Positions 51,153-59,542 of a DNA stretch of 64,000 bases are shown in pieces. Positions within the stretch are counted from its first letter, which is position 1. Each line of letters opens with the position of its first letter. The position numbers were made by a program, and so were the translations under genes. A model generated the notes under the pieces. That model made no database searches. It was not told the origin of the DNA and saw only the letters and a list, made by a program, of their open reading frames with translations. Source of the DNA: Lysobacter ciconiae (GTDB lineage Bacteria > Pseudomonadota > Gammaproteobacteria > Xanthomonadales > Xanthomonadaceae); NCBI RefSeq assembly GCF_015209725.1, contig NZ_CP063656.1, positions 1,471,001 to 1,535,000 of the forward strand. The letters run 5' to 3'.

Positions 51153-51350
51153 GGCGTCGCCAGCGCGCTGCTATCGAGGTCTGAGGCCAGTGAAACGGAA
51201 AATCGGGTCGAGCGGTCGACACCGAATGGAACCGAAATGGCGGGTTAGCAACCCAGACATGGCGCGGGCGAACTGACATTTTGCGTCTGACCTTTTTGCC
51301 GCCAGGCTATGGGGAGGCGTTTGCGTATACCAAATGACCAAGAGGCCAGC

Positions 51351-52355
51351 TTGACCAACTCATCGAACCTTCGAGATCGTCTCGAACATCATCAAGTCAT
51401 TACCTACTTCGCGGCCGTCATTGCCGCGGCGGCCGTCGCGCTCCTGGTACCGGGCACCGCCGCGCTGGAAACGGCAATCAACCCTGCGCTGGCCCTGATG
51501 CTGTTCGTCACCTTTTTGCAGGTGCCGCTTGCCGACCTGGGCCGCGCTTTCACCCGCATTCGCTTTCTGGGCGCGCTGCTGATCACCAACTTTCTGGTGC
51601 TGCCGCTGCTGGTCGCGCTCCTGATGCAATTCCTGCCAGCAGACCCGATGGTGAGGCTCGGGGTGCTGTTTGTCTTGTTGACGCCATGCATCGATTACGT
51701 GGTGACGTTCTCCCACATCGGCCGCGCCGACGCTCGGCTGCTGCTAGCGTCCACCCCGGCACTACTCCTCACGCAAATGCTCTTGCTGCCGGTTTACCTG
51801 CGCGTGTTCTTGGGGGACGCGGCGGCCGGGCTGGTGCAGCTTGGCCCGTTTGTTCATGCGTTCGTGTGGCTGATCGCCATTCCTCTTGCGCTGGCCGCCC
51901 TGGTGCAGTTGTGGGCGGCGCGCAGCGGGGGCGGCCAGCGTGTTGCGGCAGGTCTGGGCCTGCTACCAGTGCCGGCGACGGCGCTGGTTCTGTTCATTGT
52001 TGTGGCTGCGATGATGCCGCAGCTTGGGGCCGCCATCGAAGCCGCTTTGCAAGTGATTCCGCTGTATATGGCGTTCGCGGTGGTTGCCCCCCTCATTGGT
52101 TGGGCGGTCGCAAGGCTATTGCGGCTCGATGCTCCGGCCGGCCGGGCCGTGGCGTTCAGTGCCGGCACGCGCAATTCCCTGGTGGTGCTGCCGTTGGCCT
52201 TGGCCGTGCCGGCAGCTATCCCCGTTCTGCCCGCCATCATCGTGACGCAAACAATGGTCGAGCTAGTGGCTTCGGTGATCTACATGCGGCTGATCCCGAA
52301 GTTGGGTGCGGGCCGCAAACCCATCAATGAGCGCGCCGCCCGCTCTCGTCGATGA
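51351..52355 (+). CDS. Arsenic resistance permease of the BASS/Acr3-like family
   Basis: A 334-residue membrane protein with about ten helices. Recognisable segments: NPALALMLFVTFLQVPL, FVLLTPCIDYVVTFSHIGRA, with the Cys in helix 4 as in Acr3, and SAGTRNSLVVLPLALAVP, the broken helix of bile-acid:sodium symporter-type proteins. I prefer the TTG at 51351, which has AAGAGG at good spacing, over the ATG at 51309; the choice is uncertain. It should export arsenite or take part in arsenic exchange across the inner membrane. Its end overlaps the convergent arsC gene by 32 bases. Confidence 0.82.
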   Translation: MTNSSNLRDRLEHHQVITYFAAVIAAAAVALLVPGTAALETAINPALALMLFVTFLQVPLADLGRAFTRIRFLGALLITNFLVLPLLVALLMQFLPADPMVRLGVLFVLLTPCIDYVVTFSHIGRADARLLLASTPALLLTQMLLLPVYLRVFLGDAAAGLVQLGPFVHAFVWLIAIPLALAALVQLWAARSGGGQRVAAGLGLLPVPATALVLFIVVAAMMPQLGAAIEAALQVIPLYMAFAVVAPLIGWAVARLLRLDAPAGRAVAFSAGTRNSLVVLPLALAVPAAIPVLPAIIVTQTMVELVASVIYMRLIPKLGAGRKPINERAARSRR

Positions 52356-52743
52356 CGACCTCGCCGTCCTCCTTGGTAAACGGACGGGTCACCGGCGGCA
52401 GGAGGTCGAGCACGACCTCCGAAGGTCGGCACAGCCGCGTCCCCATCGGCGTTTCCACGAAGGGCCGGTTGATCAGGATCGGCTCCGCCAACATGGCATC
52501 GAGCAGTTGCTCGTCCGACAGGGTCGGATCGTCGAGCCCAAGCTCGGCATACGGCGTGCCTTTCTGCCGCAGCGCATCGCGCACGCTCAGGCCCGCGGCC
52601 GCGATCAGCTCGATCAGACGTTCGCGCGTGGGCGGATCCCGCAGGTACTCGATGACCGTGGGCTCGATGCCGGCGTGGCGGATCAGTGCCAGCGTGTTGC
52701 GCGAGGTGCCGCAGTTCGGGTTGTGATAGATCGTCGCGTTCAT
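52324..52743 (-). CDS. arsC: Arsenate reductase, glutaredoxin-coupled type
   Basis: A 139-residue cytosolic enzyme that reduces arsenate to arsenite with glutathione and glutaredoxin. The catalytic Cys is in YHNPNCGTSRNTLA; the Arg-rich oxyanion site is in LINRPFVETPMGTRLCRPSE. Length is normal. It lies 9 bases after arsH on the same strand, so the two are co-transcribed. A second, unrelated ArsC type is at 55337. Confidence 0.95.
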   Translation of the reverse strand: MNATIYHNPNCGTSRNTLALIRHAGIEPTVIEYLRDPPTRERLIELIAAAGLSVRDALRQKGTPYAELGLDDPTLSDEQLLDAMLAEPILINRPFVETPMGTRLCRPSEVVLDLLPPVTRPFTKEDGEVVIDESGRRAH

Positions 52744-52752
52744 GGCGGGGCC

Positions 52753-53583
52753 TCAGCTGCAGCTCGATGTGGTCCCACAGCAGGCGGCCCGCGCGGGCCG
52801 GGCGACTTCGGTACTCGATGTGCTCGCCGGCGAGGCCGCTGCCGGCGCGATCGCCGTAACCGAAGGGGCGGTGACCGCGCCGGAGGCCTCGGCCAGCGTG
52901 GCTGCGGCCAGGTCGCCCTTGCGTTCGCTGTAGCGGCTGGTCAGATACTCGCTGCGGTCGCGCACCAGCAGGGTGAACTTGACCAGTTCCTCGATCACGT
53001 CGACCACGCGGTCGTAGTACGGCGAGGACTTCATGCGGCCGTTGTCGTCGAACTCCTGCCAGGCCTTGGGCACCGACGACTGGTTGGGGATGGTGACCAT
53101 CCGCATCCAGCGGCCGAGTTGGCGCAACGCATTGACCACGTTGAACGACTGCGAGCCGCCGCACACCTGCATCACCGCCAGGGTCCGGCCCTGGGTGGGA
53201 CGCATCCCGGCCTGTTCCAGCGGCAGCCAGTCGATCTGGTTTTTGAACACGGCCGTCAGGGTGCCGTGGCGCTCCGGGCTGACCCAGACCTGCCCCTCCG
53301 ACCACAGAGACCACTCGCGTAGTTGCTGCACCTTGGGGTGGTCCGCGTCCACGCTGTCCAGCATCGGCAGGTCGTGCGGATCGAACACCCGGGTTTCGGC
53401 GCCGAAGTGGCGCAGCAGGCGCTCGGCTTCCAGCGCGAGCTTGCGGCTGTAGGACTGTGGGCGCAGCGAGCCGTACAGGATCAGGATCCGCGGCGGGTGC
53501 GTGGCGCCGTCCGCGCCGAGCTTGTCGTGGGCAGGAATGTCCACGGCCGCTGGAGCCAGGTTGGCGAGATCGGGTGTTGTCAT
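52753..53583 (-). CDS. arsH: ArsH-type NADPH-dependent FMN reductase
   Basis: A 276-residue flavoprotein: the flavodoxin-like phosphate loop ILYGSLRPQSYSRKL, WVSPERHGTLTAVFKNQIDW, and VMQVCGGSQSFNVVNALR. ArsH oxidises trivalent organoarsenicals and gives resistance to them. An Ala/Ser/Thr-rich C-terminal tail ends CCGTTSSCS and may bind As(III). The start at 53583 is preferred over 53607 because it leaves room for the shared promoter and the arsR operator. It is divergent from arsR. Confidence 0.93.
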   Translation of the reverse strand: MTTPDLANLAPAAVDIPAHDKLGADGATHPPRILILYGSLRPQSYSRKLALEAERLLRHFGAETRVFDPHDLPMLDSVDADHPKVQQLREWSLWSEGQVWVSPERHGTLTAVFKNQIDWLPLEQAGMRPTQGRTLAVMQVCGGSQSFNVVNALRQLGRWMRMVTIPNQSSVPKAWQEFDDNGRMKSSPYYDRVVDVIEELVKFTLLVRDRSEYLTSRYSERKGDLAAATLAEASGAVTAPSVTAIAPAAASPASTSSTEVARPARAACCGTTSSCS

Positions 53584-53607
53584 TGCGGTTGCTTCGTTCG
53601 GTTTCAT

Positions 53608-53624
53608 TCCAGTATTCTAGAAAC
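53608..53624. promoter_or_regulatory. Candidate ArsR operator between arsH and arsR
   Basis: The sequence just before the arsR ATG holds the palindrome TTCTAGAA (53615-53622) inside AGTATTCTAGAAAC, an AT-rich dyad of the kind bound by small ArsR repressors. No ribosome site lies between it and the arsR ATG. Confidence 0.45.
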
Positions 53625-53975
53625 ATGGAACTCAAGAACGCAACCACCGCACTGGCCGCCCTGGGGCAACCCACGCGGCTGTCCGTCTTTCGCCTGCTGG
53701 TCGAGGCCGGTCCAGAGGGGCGCATGCCCGGCGAGATCGCCGAAGCGCTGTCGCTGCCGGGGGCGACCTTGTCGTTTCATCTCAAGGAACTCGCCGCCGC
53801 CGGCCTGATCCAAGGCGAGCCCCGCGGCCGTTACATCTGCTACCGCGCCGACTTCGACGCCATGAACGGCCTGATCGAATTCTTGACCCGCAACTGCTGC
53901 GGTGGTGACCAGAGTCGCTGTCTCCCTGCCTCCCGCCCATCCGCCGCGGGTACCTGGAAAGCGAACAAGGTCTGA
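53625..53975 (+). CDS. arsR: ArsR-family arsenic-responsive repressor
   Basis: A 116-residue winged-helix repressor: ALGQPTRLSVFRLLVEAG, LSLPGATLSFHLKELAAAGL (recognition helix) and GRYICYRADF. The As(III)-binding Cys are not in the classical alpha-3 ELCVC position; instead NCCGGDQSRC lies near the C-terminus, as in the C-terminal-site ArsR group. ATG at 53625 has no Shine-Dalgarno, so leaderless translation is possible. It starts a plus-strand unit with the arsB-like gene three bases after its stop. Confidence 0.92.
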   Translation: MELKNATTALAALGQPTRLSVFRLLVEAGPEGRMPGEIAEALSLPGATLSFHLKELAAAGLIQGEPRGRYICYRADFDAMNGLIEFLTRNCCGGDQSRCLPASRPSAAGTWKANKV

Positions 53976-53978
53976 ACC

Positions 53979-55265
53979 ATGTTGCTTGCGCTGCTCATCT
54001 TCATCGCGACCATCGTCTTGGTCATCTGGCAGCCCAAAGGCCTCGGGGTCGGCTGGAGCGCTTCGTTCGGCGCCGCACTGGCGCTGCTGACGGGTGTGGT
54101 CGGCCTAGCCGATATCCCGACGGTCTGGGGCTTCGTCTGGAACGCCACCTTCACCTTTGTCGCGGTGATCATCATCAGCCTGGTGCTGGATGAAGCCGGG
54201 TTCTTCGAGTGGGCGGCACTGCACGTGGCGCGCTGGGGCAAGGGCAACGGGCGCAGGCTGTTTGTCTACCTCGTGCTGCTCGGGGCGGCCGTCGCGGCGC
54301 TGTTCGCCAACGATGGCGCCGCGCTGATCCTGACGCCGATCGTGATCGCCATGCTGCTGGCGCTGAAGTTCAGCCCAGCCGCCACGCTGGCCTTCGTGAT
54401 GGGTGCCGGCTTCATCGCCGACACCGCGAGCCTGCCACTGATCGTCTCCAACCTGGTCAACATCGTCTCGGCGGACTACTTCGACATCGGCTTTGCCGAA
54501 TACGCCTCGGTCATGTTCCCGGTGAACCTGGTCTCCGTGGCCGCGACGCTTGCCGTCCTGCTGTGGTTTTTCCGCCGTGACATTCCCGCGAACTACGACG
54601 TGACCCGGCTGAAGGATCCGCGCTCGGCGATCGTCGACCGCACCACCTTCAACGCGGGCTGGGCGGTGCTGGGCCTCCTGCTGGTGGGCTTCTTGGTGCT
54701 GGAAAGGCTCGGCGTGCCCATCAGCGCCGTGGCGGGCGCGGGGGCACTGGCGCTGCTGACCGTGGCGGCGAAGGGGCACGTGATCTCGACCCGCAAGGTC
54801 GTGCGCGAGGCGCCCTGGCAGATCGTGGTGTTCTCGCTCGGCATGTACCTGGTGGTCTATGGCCTGCGCAACGAAGGGCTGACCGACCACCTGGCCGGTC
54901 TCCTGGACGGGTTCGCCGGCCATGGCCTGTGGGCAGCGACCTTCGGGACGGGCCTGCTGACCGCATTCCTGTCGTCGGTCATGAACAACATGCCCACGGT
55001 GCTGGTCGGTGCGCTGTCGATCGACGCAAGCCAGGCGGACGGGGCGGTACGCGAGGCGATGGTCTACGCGAACGTCATCGGCAGCGACCTAGGTCCGAAG
55101 TTCACGCCGATCGGCAGCCTGGCCACGCTGCTGTGGTTGCACGTGCTGGCACGCAAGGACATCAGGATCACCTGGGGCTATTACTTCAGGGTCGGTGTTG
55201 TTCTGACGCTCCCGGTGTTGCTCGTGACGTTGGCGGCCTTGGTGATACGGCTGAGTCTTGCGTGA
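53979..55265 (+). CDS. arsB: ArsB-type arsenite efflux pump
   Basis: A 428-residue inner-membrane protein with about 12 helices. Typical stretches: NATFTFVAVIIISLVLDEAGF, ALFANDGAALILTPIVIAML, GFIADTASLPLIVSNLVNI, SSVMNNMPTVLVGAL and SDLGPKFTPIGSLATLLWLH. This is the ArsB/NhaD ion-transporter fold used for arsenite and antimonite extrusion. It follows arsR with 3 bases between, so expression is under ArsR. The window therefore has two different arsenic permeases. Confidence 0.95.
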   Translation: MLLALLIFIATIVLVIWQPKGLGVGWSASFGAALALLTGVVGLADIPTVWGFVWNATFTFVAVIIISLVLDEAGFFEWAALHVARWGKGNGRRLFVYLVLLGAAVAALFANDGAALILTPIVIAMLLALKFSPAATLAFVMGAGFIADTASLPLIVSNLVNIVSADYFDIGFAEYASVMFPVNLVSVAATLAVLLWFFRRDIPANYDVTRLKDPRSAIVDRTTFNAGWAVLGLLLVGFLVLERLGVPISAVAGAGALALLTVAAKGHVISTRKVVREAPWQIVVFSLGMYLVVYGLRNEGLTDHLAGLLDGFAGHGLWAATFGTGLLTAFLSSVMNNMPTVLVGALSIDASQADGAVREAMVYANVIGSDLGPKFTPIGSLATLLWLHVLARKDIRITWGYYFRVGVVLTLPVLLVTLAALVIRLSLA

Positions 55266-55336
55266 TGGCGCCGACCGCTGCGATGACCCATCCGTGCGGC
55301 AGATCGTTTGCTCCGCTCTGACCTGAGGCGTTCGTC

Positions 55337-55861
55337 ATGAAGAACCGTTACTACGTGTTGTTCCTATGCACAGCCAATTCCGCTCGCAGTCTCATGGGTG
55401 AAGCGTTAGTCAACGCCATGGGGGGAGAGCGCCTACGCGCTTTTAGCGCCGGCAGCCACCCGACGGGGCAGGTGCATCCGATGACTGCGCAGGTGCTCCA
55501 GAGCGCAGGGCTGCCGACCGCGAATCTGCGCAGCAAGAGTTGGGAAGAATTCGCCCATTCCAGCGCCCGGAAGATGGACTTGATCATTACGGTCTGCGAC
55601 CAGGCCGCGGTTGAGGCCTGTCCCACGTGGCCGGGGCACCCGGTACGCGTGCACTGGAGCATTCCCGACCCGGCGAGGATGGACGGCACGCCTGAGCAAA
55701 TCCAGGAGGCGTTCGCGGCCGCGCTGAAGAGGCTGCAACAGCGCATCTCCCAACTGCTGGCCCTGCCTCTTGAGACTTTGGACAGCGTGGCAGCAAAGAG
55801 CTGCATCGAGCAGCTTGGACAGAAGCGCGAGCCATCTACCAATCCACTCCTTTGCCCCTGA
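55337..55861 (+). CDS. arsC: Arsenate reductase, LMW-phosphatase (thioredoxin-type) family
   Basis: A 174-residue protein with the low-molecular-weight phosphatase fold. The P-loop is CTANSARS at residues 11-18; the second catalytic region is WSIPDPARMDG with the Asp. ITVCDQAAVEACPTWPG provides the later Cys pair used for disulfide relay. It reduces arsenate using thioredoxin or glutaredoxin. It lies in the plus-strand ars unit, followed by a broken duplicate at 55967. Confidence 0.92.
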   Translation: MKNRYYVLFLCTANSARSLMGEALVNAMGGERLRAFSAGSHPTGQVHPMTAQVLQSAGLPTANLRSKSWEEFAHSSARKMDLIITVCDQAAVEACPTWPGHPVRVHWSIPDPARMDGTPEQIQEAFAAALKRLQQRISQLLALPLETLDSVAAKSCIEQLGQKREPSTNPLLCP

Positions 55862-55948
55862 GACCGCGTGGTCGAGGCCGACAGCGATGCCGGTCATCTC
55901 ATCAACGCCAGCAAAGGCTGGTACGCGGCTGAAGCCACCACCCGCTAA
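55862..55948 (+). pseudogene. Short reading-frame tail between the arsC copies
   Basis: About 26 codons read in frame to a TAA at 55948 (VVEADSDAGHLINASKGWYA then AEATTR). The composition is protein-like, but I do not recognise it and no start is available. It may be the end of a gene lost when the arsC gene was duplicated. Confidence 0.3.
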
Positions 55949-55966
55949 ACCCGTGAGGCGTCGAGC

Positions 55967-56469
55967 ATGAAAGACCGCTACAACGTGTTGTTCATTTGCA
56001 CCGGCAACTCCGCCCGCAGCCTGATGGCCGAGGCCTGGCCAACGCCTTGAGGCGTGAGCGGCTGCGGGCGTTCAGCGCCGGGAGCCATCCGGAAGGTCAG
56101 GCACACCCCCTGACGCTGCAGGTGCTCGAAAGCGCCGGGCTGGCGACCGCAAACCTTCGCAGCAAGAGTTGGGACGAGTTCACCGGTGCCGGGGTCCCTG
56201 AAATGGACCTGATCATCACCGTCTGCGATCGCGCGGCTGGCGAGACCTGTCCGACCTGGCCCGGACACCCGGTCACCGCCCATTGGAGCATCCCGGATCC
56301 GGCCGCCGCGACCGGCACGCCCGAGCAGATCCGCAAGGCCTTCAGCGTCGCGCTGCAGATGCTGCAGCAGCGTATTTCGCTGCTGCTGGCGTTACGCCCC
56401 GAAGCCTGGGATCGCTTGGCGATGAAGACCCGGGTGGAGCAGATCGACCAATCCCCTTCCGCTACGTGA
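55967..56469 (+). pseudogene. Second LMW-phosphatase-type arsC, frameshifted
   Basis: The start MKDRYNVLFICTGNSARSLM is intact with its P-loop, but one base is missing after MAEA (near 56032), so the frame ends at WPTP. The rest continues in the next frame: RERLRAFSAGSHPEGQ, MDLIITVCDRAAGETCPTWP, HWSIPDPAAATGTPEQI. Apart from this the gene is clean and similar to the copy at 55337. A recent mutation or a one-base assembly error are equally possible. Confidence 0.85.
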
Positions 56470-56506
56470 CGCCACCGCACACCACACCTTTTCGGAGATC
56501 GAGCAC

Positions 56507-57514
56507 ATGAGCATTCGCGTTGGCATCAACGGCTTCGGCCGCATGGGCCGTCTCACCCTGCGCGCCGCGTGGGATGAGCCGGACATCGAGTTCGTCCAGA
56601 TCAATGACCCAGCCGGCGAGCCGGCCACCCTCGCGCACCTGCTGACGTTTGACTCGGTGCACGGCCGCTGGGACCGAACGATTGAAGCCGACGGCGATGC
56701 GCTCGTGATCGAGGGCCGACGCATTCCGTTGACGCGCAACAAGGAGCTCGCCGCCACCGACTGGTCCGGCTGCGACGTGGTGATCGAAGCCTCGGGCAAG
56801 TTCCGCAAGCCGGACGTGCTGCAGCCCTATCTCGACCAAGGTGTGAAGCGCGTGGTGGTGACCGCGCCGATCAAGACGGCCGGGACGCTCGACATCGTCA
56901 TGGGCGTCAACCAGGACCGGTTCGATCCGACCAAGCACCGCATCGTCTCAGCGGCGTCGTGCACGACCAATTGCCTGGCACCGGTGGTCAAGGTGATTCA
57001 TGAGGGGCTTGGGATCCGCCACGGCAGCCTGACTACGATCCACAGCCTGACCAACACCCAGACGATCATCGACGCGCCGCATAAAGACCTGCGCCGGGCG
57101 CGCTCGGCCGGGGCAAGCTTGATCCCAACCTCCACCGGCTCGGCCACTGCGATCGCGGAGATCTTTCCGGAGTTGAAGCGTCGTCTCGACGGCCACGCCG
57201 TGCGCGTGCCGCTCACCAATGCCTCGCTGACCGACTGCGTGTTCGAGGTCGAGCGTCCGACCACCGTCGAGGAAGTGAACGCGATGCTGAAGGCGGCCGC
57301 CGATGGTGAGCTGTCCGGAATCCTCGGCTTTGAGACGCGTCCACTGGTTTCGATCGACTACCAGACCGATCCGCGCTCCAGCATCATCGACGCGCTGTCC
57401 ACGCTCGTTGTCAACGGCACCCAGGTCAAGATCTACGCCTGGTACGACAACGAATGGGGCTACGTGAACCGCACCGCCGAACTGGTGCGGCTGGTCGGCA
57501 GCGCGGATCGGTGA
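56507..57514 (+). CDS. Arsenic-associated glyceraldehyde-3-phosphate dehydrogenase
   Basis: A 335-residue GAPDH: NAD site VGINGFGRMGRL, catalytic SAASCTTNCLAPV with the active Cys, HSLTNTQTIID with the His region, and C-terminal WYDNEWGYVNR. In ars operons such GAPDH makes 1-arseno-3-phosphoglycerate from arsenate, which ArsJ exports; the arsJ gene follows 2 bases later. The residues are those of a normal active enzyme. It is specialised by context rather than by visible motif changes. Confidence 0.93.
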   Translation: MSIRVGINGFGRMGRLTLRAAWDEPDIEFVQINDPAGEPATLAHLLTFDSVHGRWDRTIEADGDALVIEGRRIPLTRNKELAATDWSGCDVVIEASGKFRKPDVLQPYLDQGVKRVVVTAPIKTAGTLDIVMGVNQDRFDPTKHRIVSAASCTTNCLAPVVKVIHEGLGIRHGSLTTIHSLTNTQTIIDAPHKDLRRARSAGASLIPTSTGSATAIAEIFPELKRRLDGHAVRVPLTNASLTDCVFEVERPTTVEEVNAMLKAAADGELSGILGFETRPLVSIDYQTDPRSSIIDALSTLVVNGTQVKIYAWYDNEWGYVNRTAELVRLVGSADR

Positions 57515-57516
57515 CC

Positions 57517-58743
57517 ATGCTCGCGCGCCTCTCCCCGGACGTGCGCCAGTACCTGCTGATCACCGGCAACTACTGGGCCTTCACCCTGACCGACGGCGCC
57601 TTGCGGATGCTGGTGGTGCTGCATTTCCACCAGCTTGGCTACAGTCCACTGCAGGTGGCGATGCTGTTCCTGTTCTACGAGATCTTCGGGGTGGTCACCA
57701 ATCTCGTTGGCGGCTGGCTCGGTGCGCACGTCGGGCTCAACCGCACCATGAACATCGGCCTGGCCCTGCAGGTGGTGGCCTTGTCGATGCTGCTGGTGCC
57801 GACCGCATGGCTGCTGGTGCCGTGGGTAATGGCCGCGCAGGCACTGTCGGGCATCGCCAAGGACCTCAACAAGATGAGCGCAAAGAGCAGCATCAAGCTG
57901 CTGGTGCCCAACGATCAACAAGGGGCGTTGTACCGCTGGGTCGCTGCGCTGACCGGCTCAAAAAACGCGCTCAAGGGCGTGGGCTGCTTCCTGGGCGGTG
58001 CGCTGCTTACCGCCGTCGGCTTCGCGCCGGCGATCGCGATCATGGTGGTCGGTCTGGCGCTGGTATGGCTGCTGAGCCTGGCGCTGCTGAAGCGTGACCT
58101 GGGCAAAGCGAAAGCCAAGCCAAAGTTCCGCGACATCTTCTCCAAGAGCCGCGCGATCAACCAGTTGTCAGCCGCGCGCATGTTCCTGTTCGGCGCCCGC
58201 GATGTCTGGTTCGTGGTGGCCCTGCCGGTGTTCCTGGCCGCCTCGCTGGGATGGGACCACTGGCAGGTCGGCGGCTTTCTCGCGGCATGGGTGATCGGTT
58301 ATGGCGTAGTCCAATCGCTCGCGCCGTACGTCACCGGCCGCCGAGGCGGCAAGGTCCCCGATGGCCGCTCGGCGCTGGGTTGGGCGAGCGTACTCGCGGT
58401 GGTGCCTGCGGCGATGGCGATATTGTTGCTGCAGGGCCAGTCGCCGCAGCTGGTGCTGATCGCGGGACTGACCGTGTTCGGCGTGCTGTTCGCGATCAAC
58501 TCCTCGCTGCACAGCTACCTGATCGTCAGCTATGCGGCCGAGGACGGCGTCTCGCTCGATGTGGGCTTCTACTACATGGCCAACGCGATGGGACGTTTGC
58601 TTGGCACGGTGCTGTCAGGCTGGGTGTTCCAGCGCTTTGGATTGGCCGCCTGCCTGTTGGTGTCGGCAGGGCTGGTCGCGACCGCGGCCTTGGCCTCGGT
58701 CACATTGCCACGGCACGACCGTGAGGGTGTGGTCCCACCATGA
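57517..58743 (+). CDS. arsJ: ArsJ, organoarsenical (1-arseno-3-phosphoglycerate) MFS exporter
   Basis: A 408-residue major-facilitator protein with about 11-12 helices. Hallmarks: NYWAFTLTDGALRMLVVLHF at the N-terminus, YEIFGVVTNLVGGWLGAHVG, SGIAKDLNKMSAKSSIKLL and LTGSKNALKGVGCFLGGALL. With the GAPDH just upstream it forms the known arsenate-expelling pair. The ATG at 57517 lies two bases after the GAPDH stop, so they are coupled. It is the last gene of the arsenic unit. Confidence 0.94.
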   Translation: MLARLSPDVRQYLLITGNYWAFTLTDGALRMLVVLHFHQLGYSPLQVAMLFLFYEIFGVVTNLVGGWLGAHVGLNRTMNIGLALQVVALSMLLVPTAWLLVPWVMAAQALSGIAKDLNKMSAKSSIKLLVPNDQQGALYRWVAALTGSKNALKGVGCFLGGALLTAVGFAPAIAIMVVGLALVWLLSLALLKRDLGKAKAKPKFRDIFSKSRAINQLSAARMFLFGARDVWFVVALPVFLAASLGWDHWQVGGFLAAWVIGYGVVQSLAPYVTGRRGGKVPDGRSALGWASVLAVVPAAMAILLLQGQSPQLVLIAGLTVFGVLFAINSSLHSYLIVSYAAEDGVSLDVGFYYMANAMGRLLGTVLSGWVFQRFGLAACLLVSAGLVATAALASVTLPRHDREGVVPP

Positions 58744-59093
58744 GACATGCTTTAGGTTCAACGCATGTTCGCTCGACCGCAATTGACCATCGAATACCGG
58801 CGTGATCTGAACTCGGATCACCCTCACGCAGCTCAATGGGTAGAGCAGCGGATTTATACCCGTAAGCACCAGAAGTGTCCCGGCGCATGAGATCGAACCG
58901 CTGCAGCAGGCGCAACAGTTCCTTGGACACGCGCTGCTGACCGGGCTGCGCGATCATCAGCCGTGTCTGTGTAGTGGTGGCCGCAAGTACAAGCGCTGCC
59001 ATGGCCGCGAACTGAAACGCGCCTCGCCCTGTAGCCTTTGCGGCATTCAGCGAAATTGTATAACCCCGTTGCCCGCAGGTATCCTGCGTGGTC
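58744..59093. other. Junction between ars and czc units
   Basis: No supported protein gene. A minus-strand frame (59093 back to 58860: MTTQDTCGQRGYTISLN, later RVSKELLRLLQRFDLMRR) looks partly protein-like but is not recognised and has no clear ribosome site. A tRNA-like fragment is inside (58827-58870). The stretch looks like a junction of two formerly separate segments. Confidence 0.45.
58827..58870 (+). other. tRNA-like fragment (D-arm and part of anticodon arm)
   Basis: GCTCAATGGGTAGAGC forms a good D-arm and is followed by AGCGGATTTATACCCG, resembling an anticodon arm, after which the sequence no longer fits a tRNA; the acceptor and T arms are missing. Integrating elements often leave such partial tRNA sequence at their borders. 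Weak evidence. Confidence 0.25.
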
Positions 59094-59486
59094 ATGGTCC
59101 GCTTGCCCCGCCACCGCTGGTTGCCGCTCCTACGCGTTCTCGCGCTGGGGCTGTTTGCGCTGGGATTGGTGCTGCAACCGGTCATGACAGCCGCCGGTGA
59201 GATGCACGAGCTCGCACACGACCCGTCGGGCATGCACAGCCACGGCCCGCACGCCAACGATCTGGGCGCGGAGCTCACCGCGACAGGTGCGCACGATCAG
59301 GATGGATCGGAGACCTTGCACGTGCTTCTGGATTTTGCACATTGCTGTGGCGCAGCTGCGGCCGTAATGCCTGTCCTGGAGTCCTTGTCTGCTCTTCCGA
59401 TAGCCGGTCGGCTGGTGGTTGAGAAGGCGTCGCCCCCACCGACCGTGCGCCTACCGAGTCCGTTCAAGCCTCCGATCTTCGGATGA
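59094..59486 (+). CDS. Small secreted His-rich protein heading the czc operon
   Basis: A 130-residue protein with a signal/anchor helix (residues 9-32, LLRVLALGLFALGLVLQPVM), a His-rich middle (HELAHDPSGMHSHGPHAND) and FAHCCGAAA. It ends SPFKPPIFG. It occupies the position of CzcI-like leader proteins in czc operons and of CopL in cop operons. ATG at 59094 was taken over a GTG two codons earlier. A role in metal-dependent induction or periplasmic binding is inferred. Confidence 0.7.
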   Translation: MVRLPRHRWLPLLRVLALGLFALGLVLQPVMTAAGEMHELAHDPSGMHSHGPHANDLGAELTATGAHDQDGSETLHVLLDFAHCCGAAAAVMPVLESLSALPIAGRLVVEKASPPPTVRLPSPFKPPIFG

Positions 59487-59542
59487 CTGCGCCATCGGCC
59501 TGACGCCGATACCCGTCATTTCGATTCACCGGAGCAACCCCC

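Noticed and set aside
58860..59278. Minus-strand frame opposite the czc leader gene
   Set aside because: Partly protein-like, but it overlaps the better supported leader gene, has no clear start signal and is not recognised.
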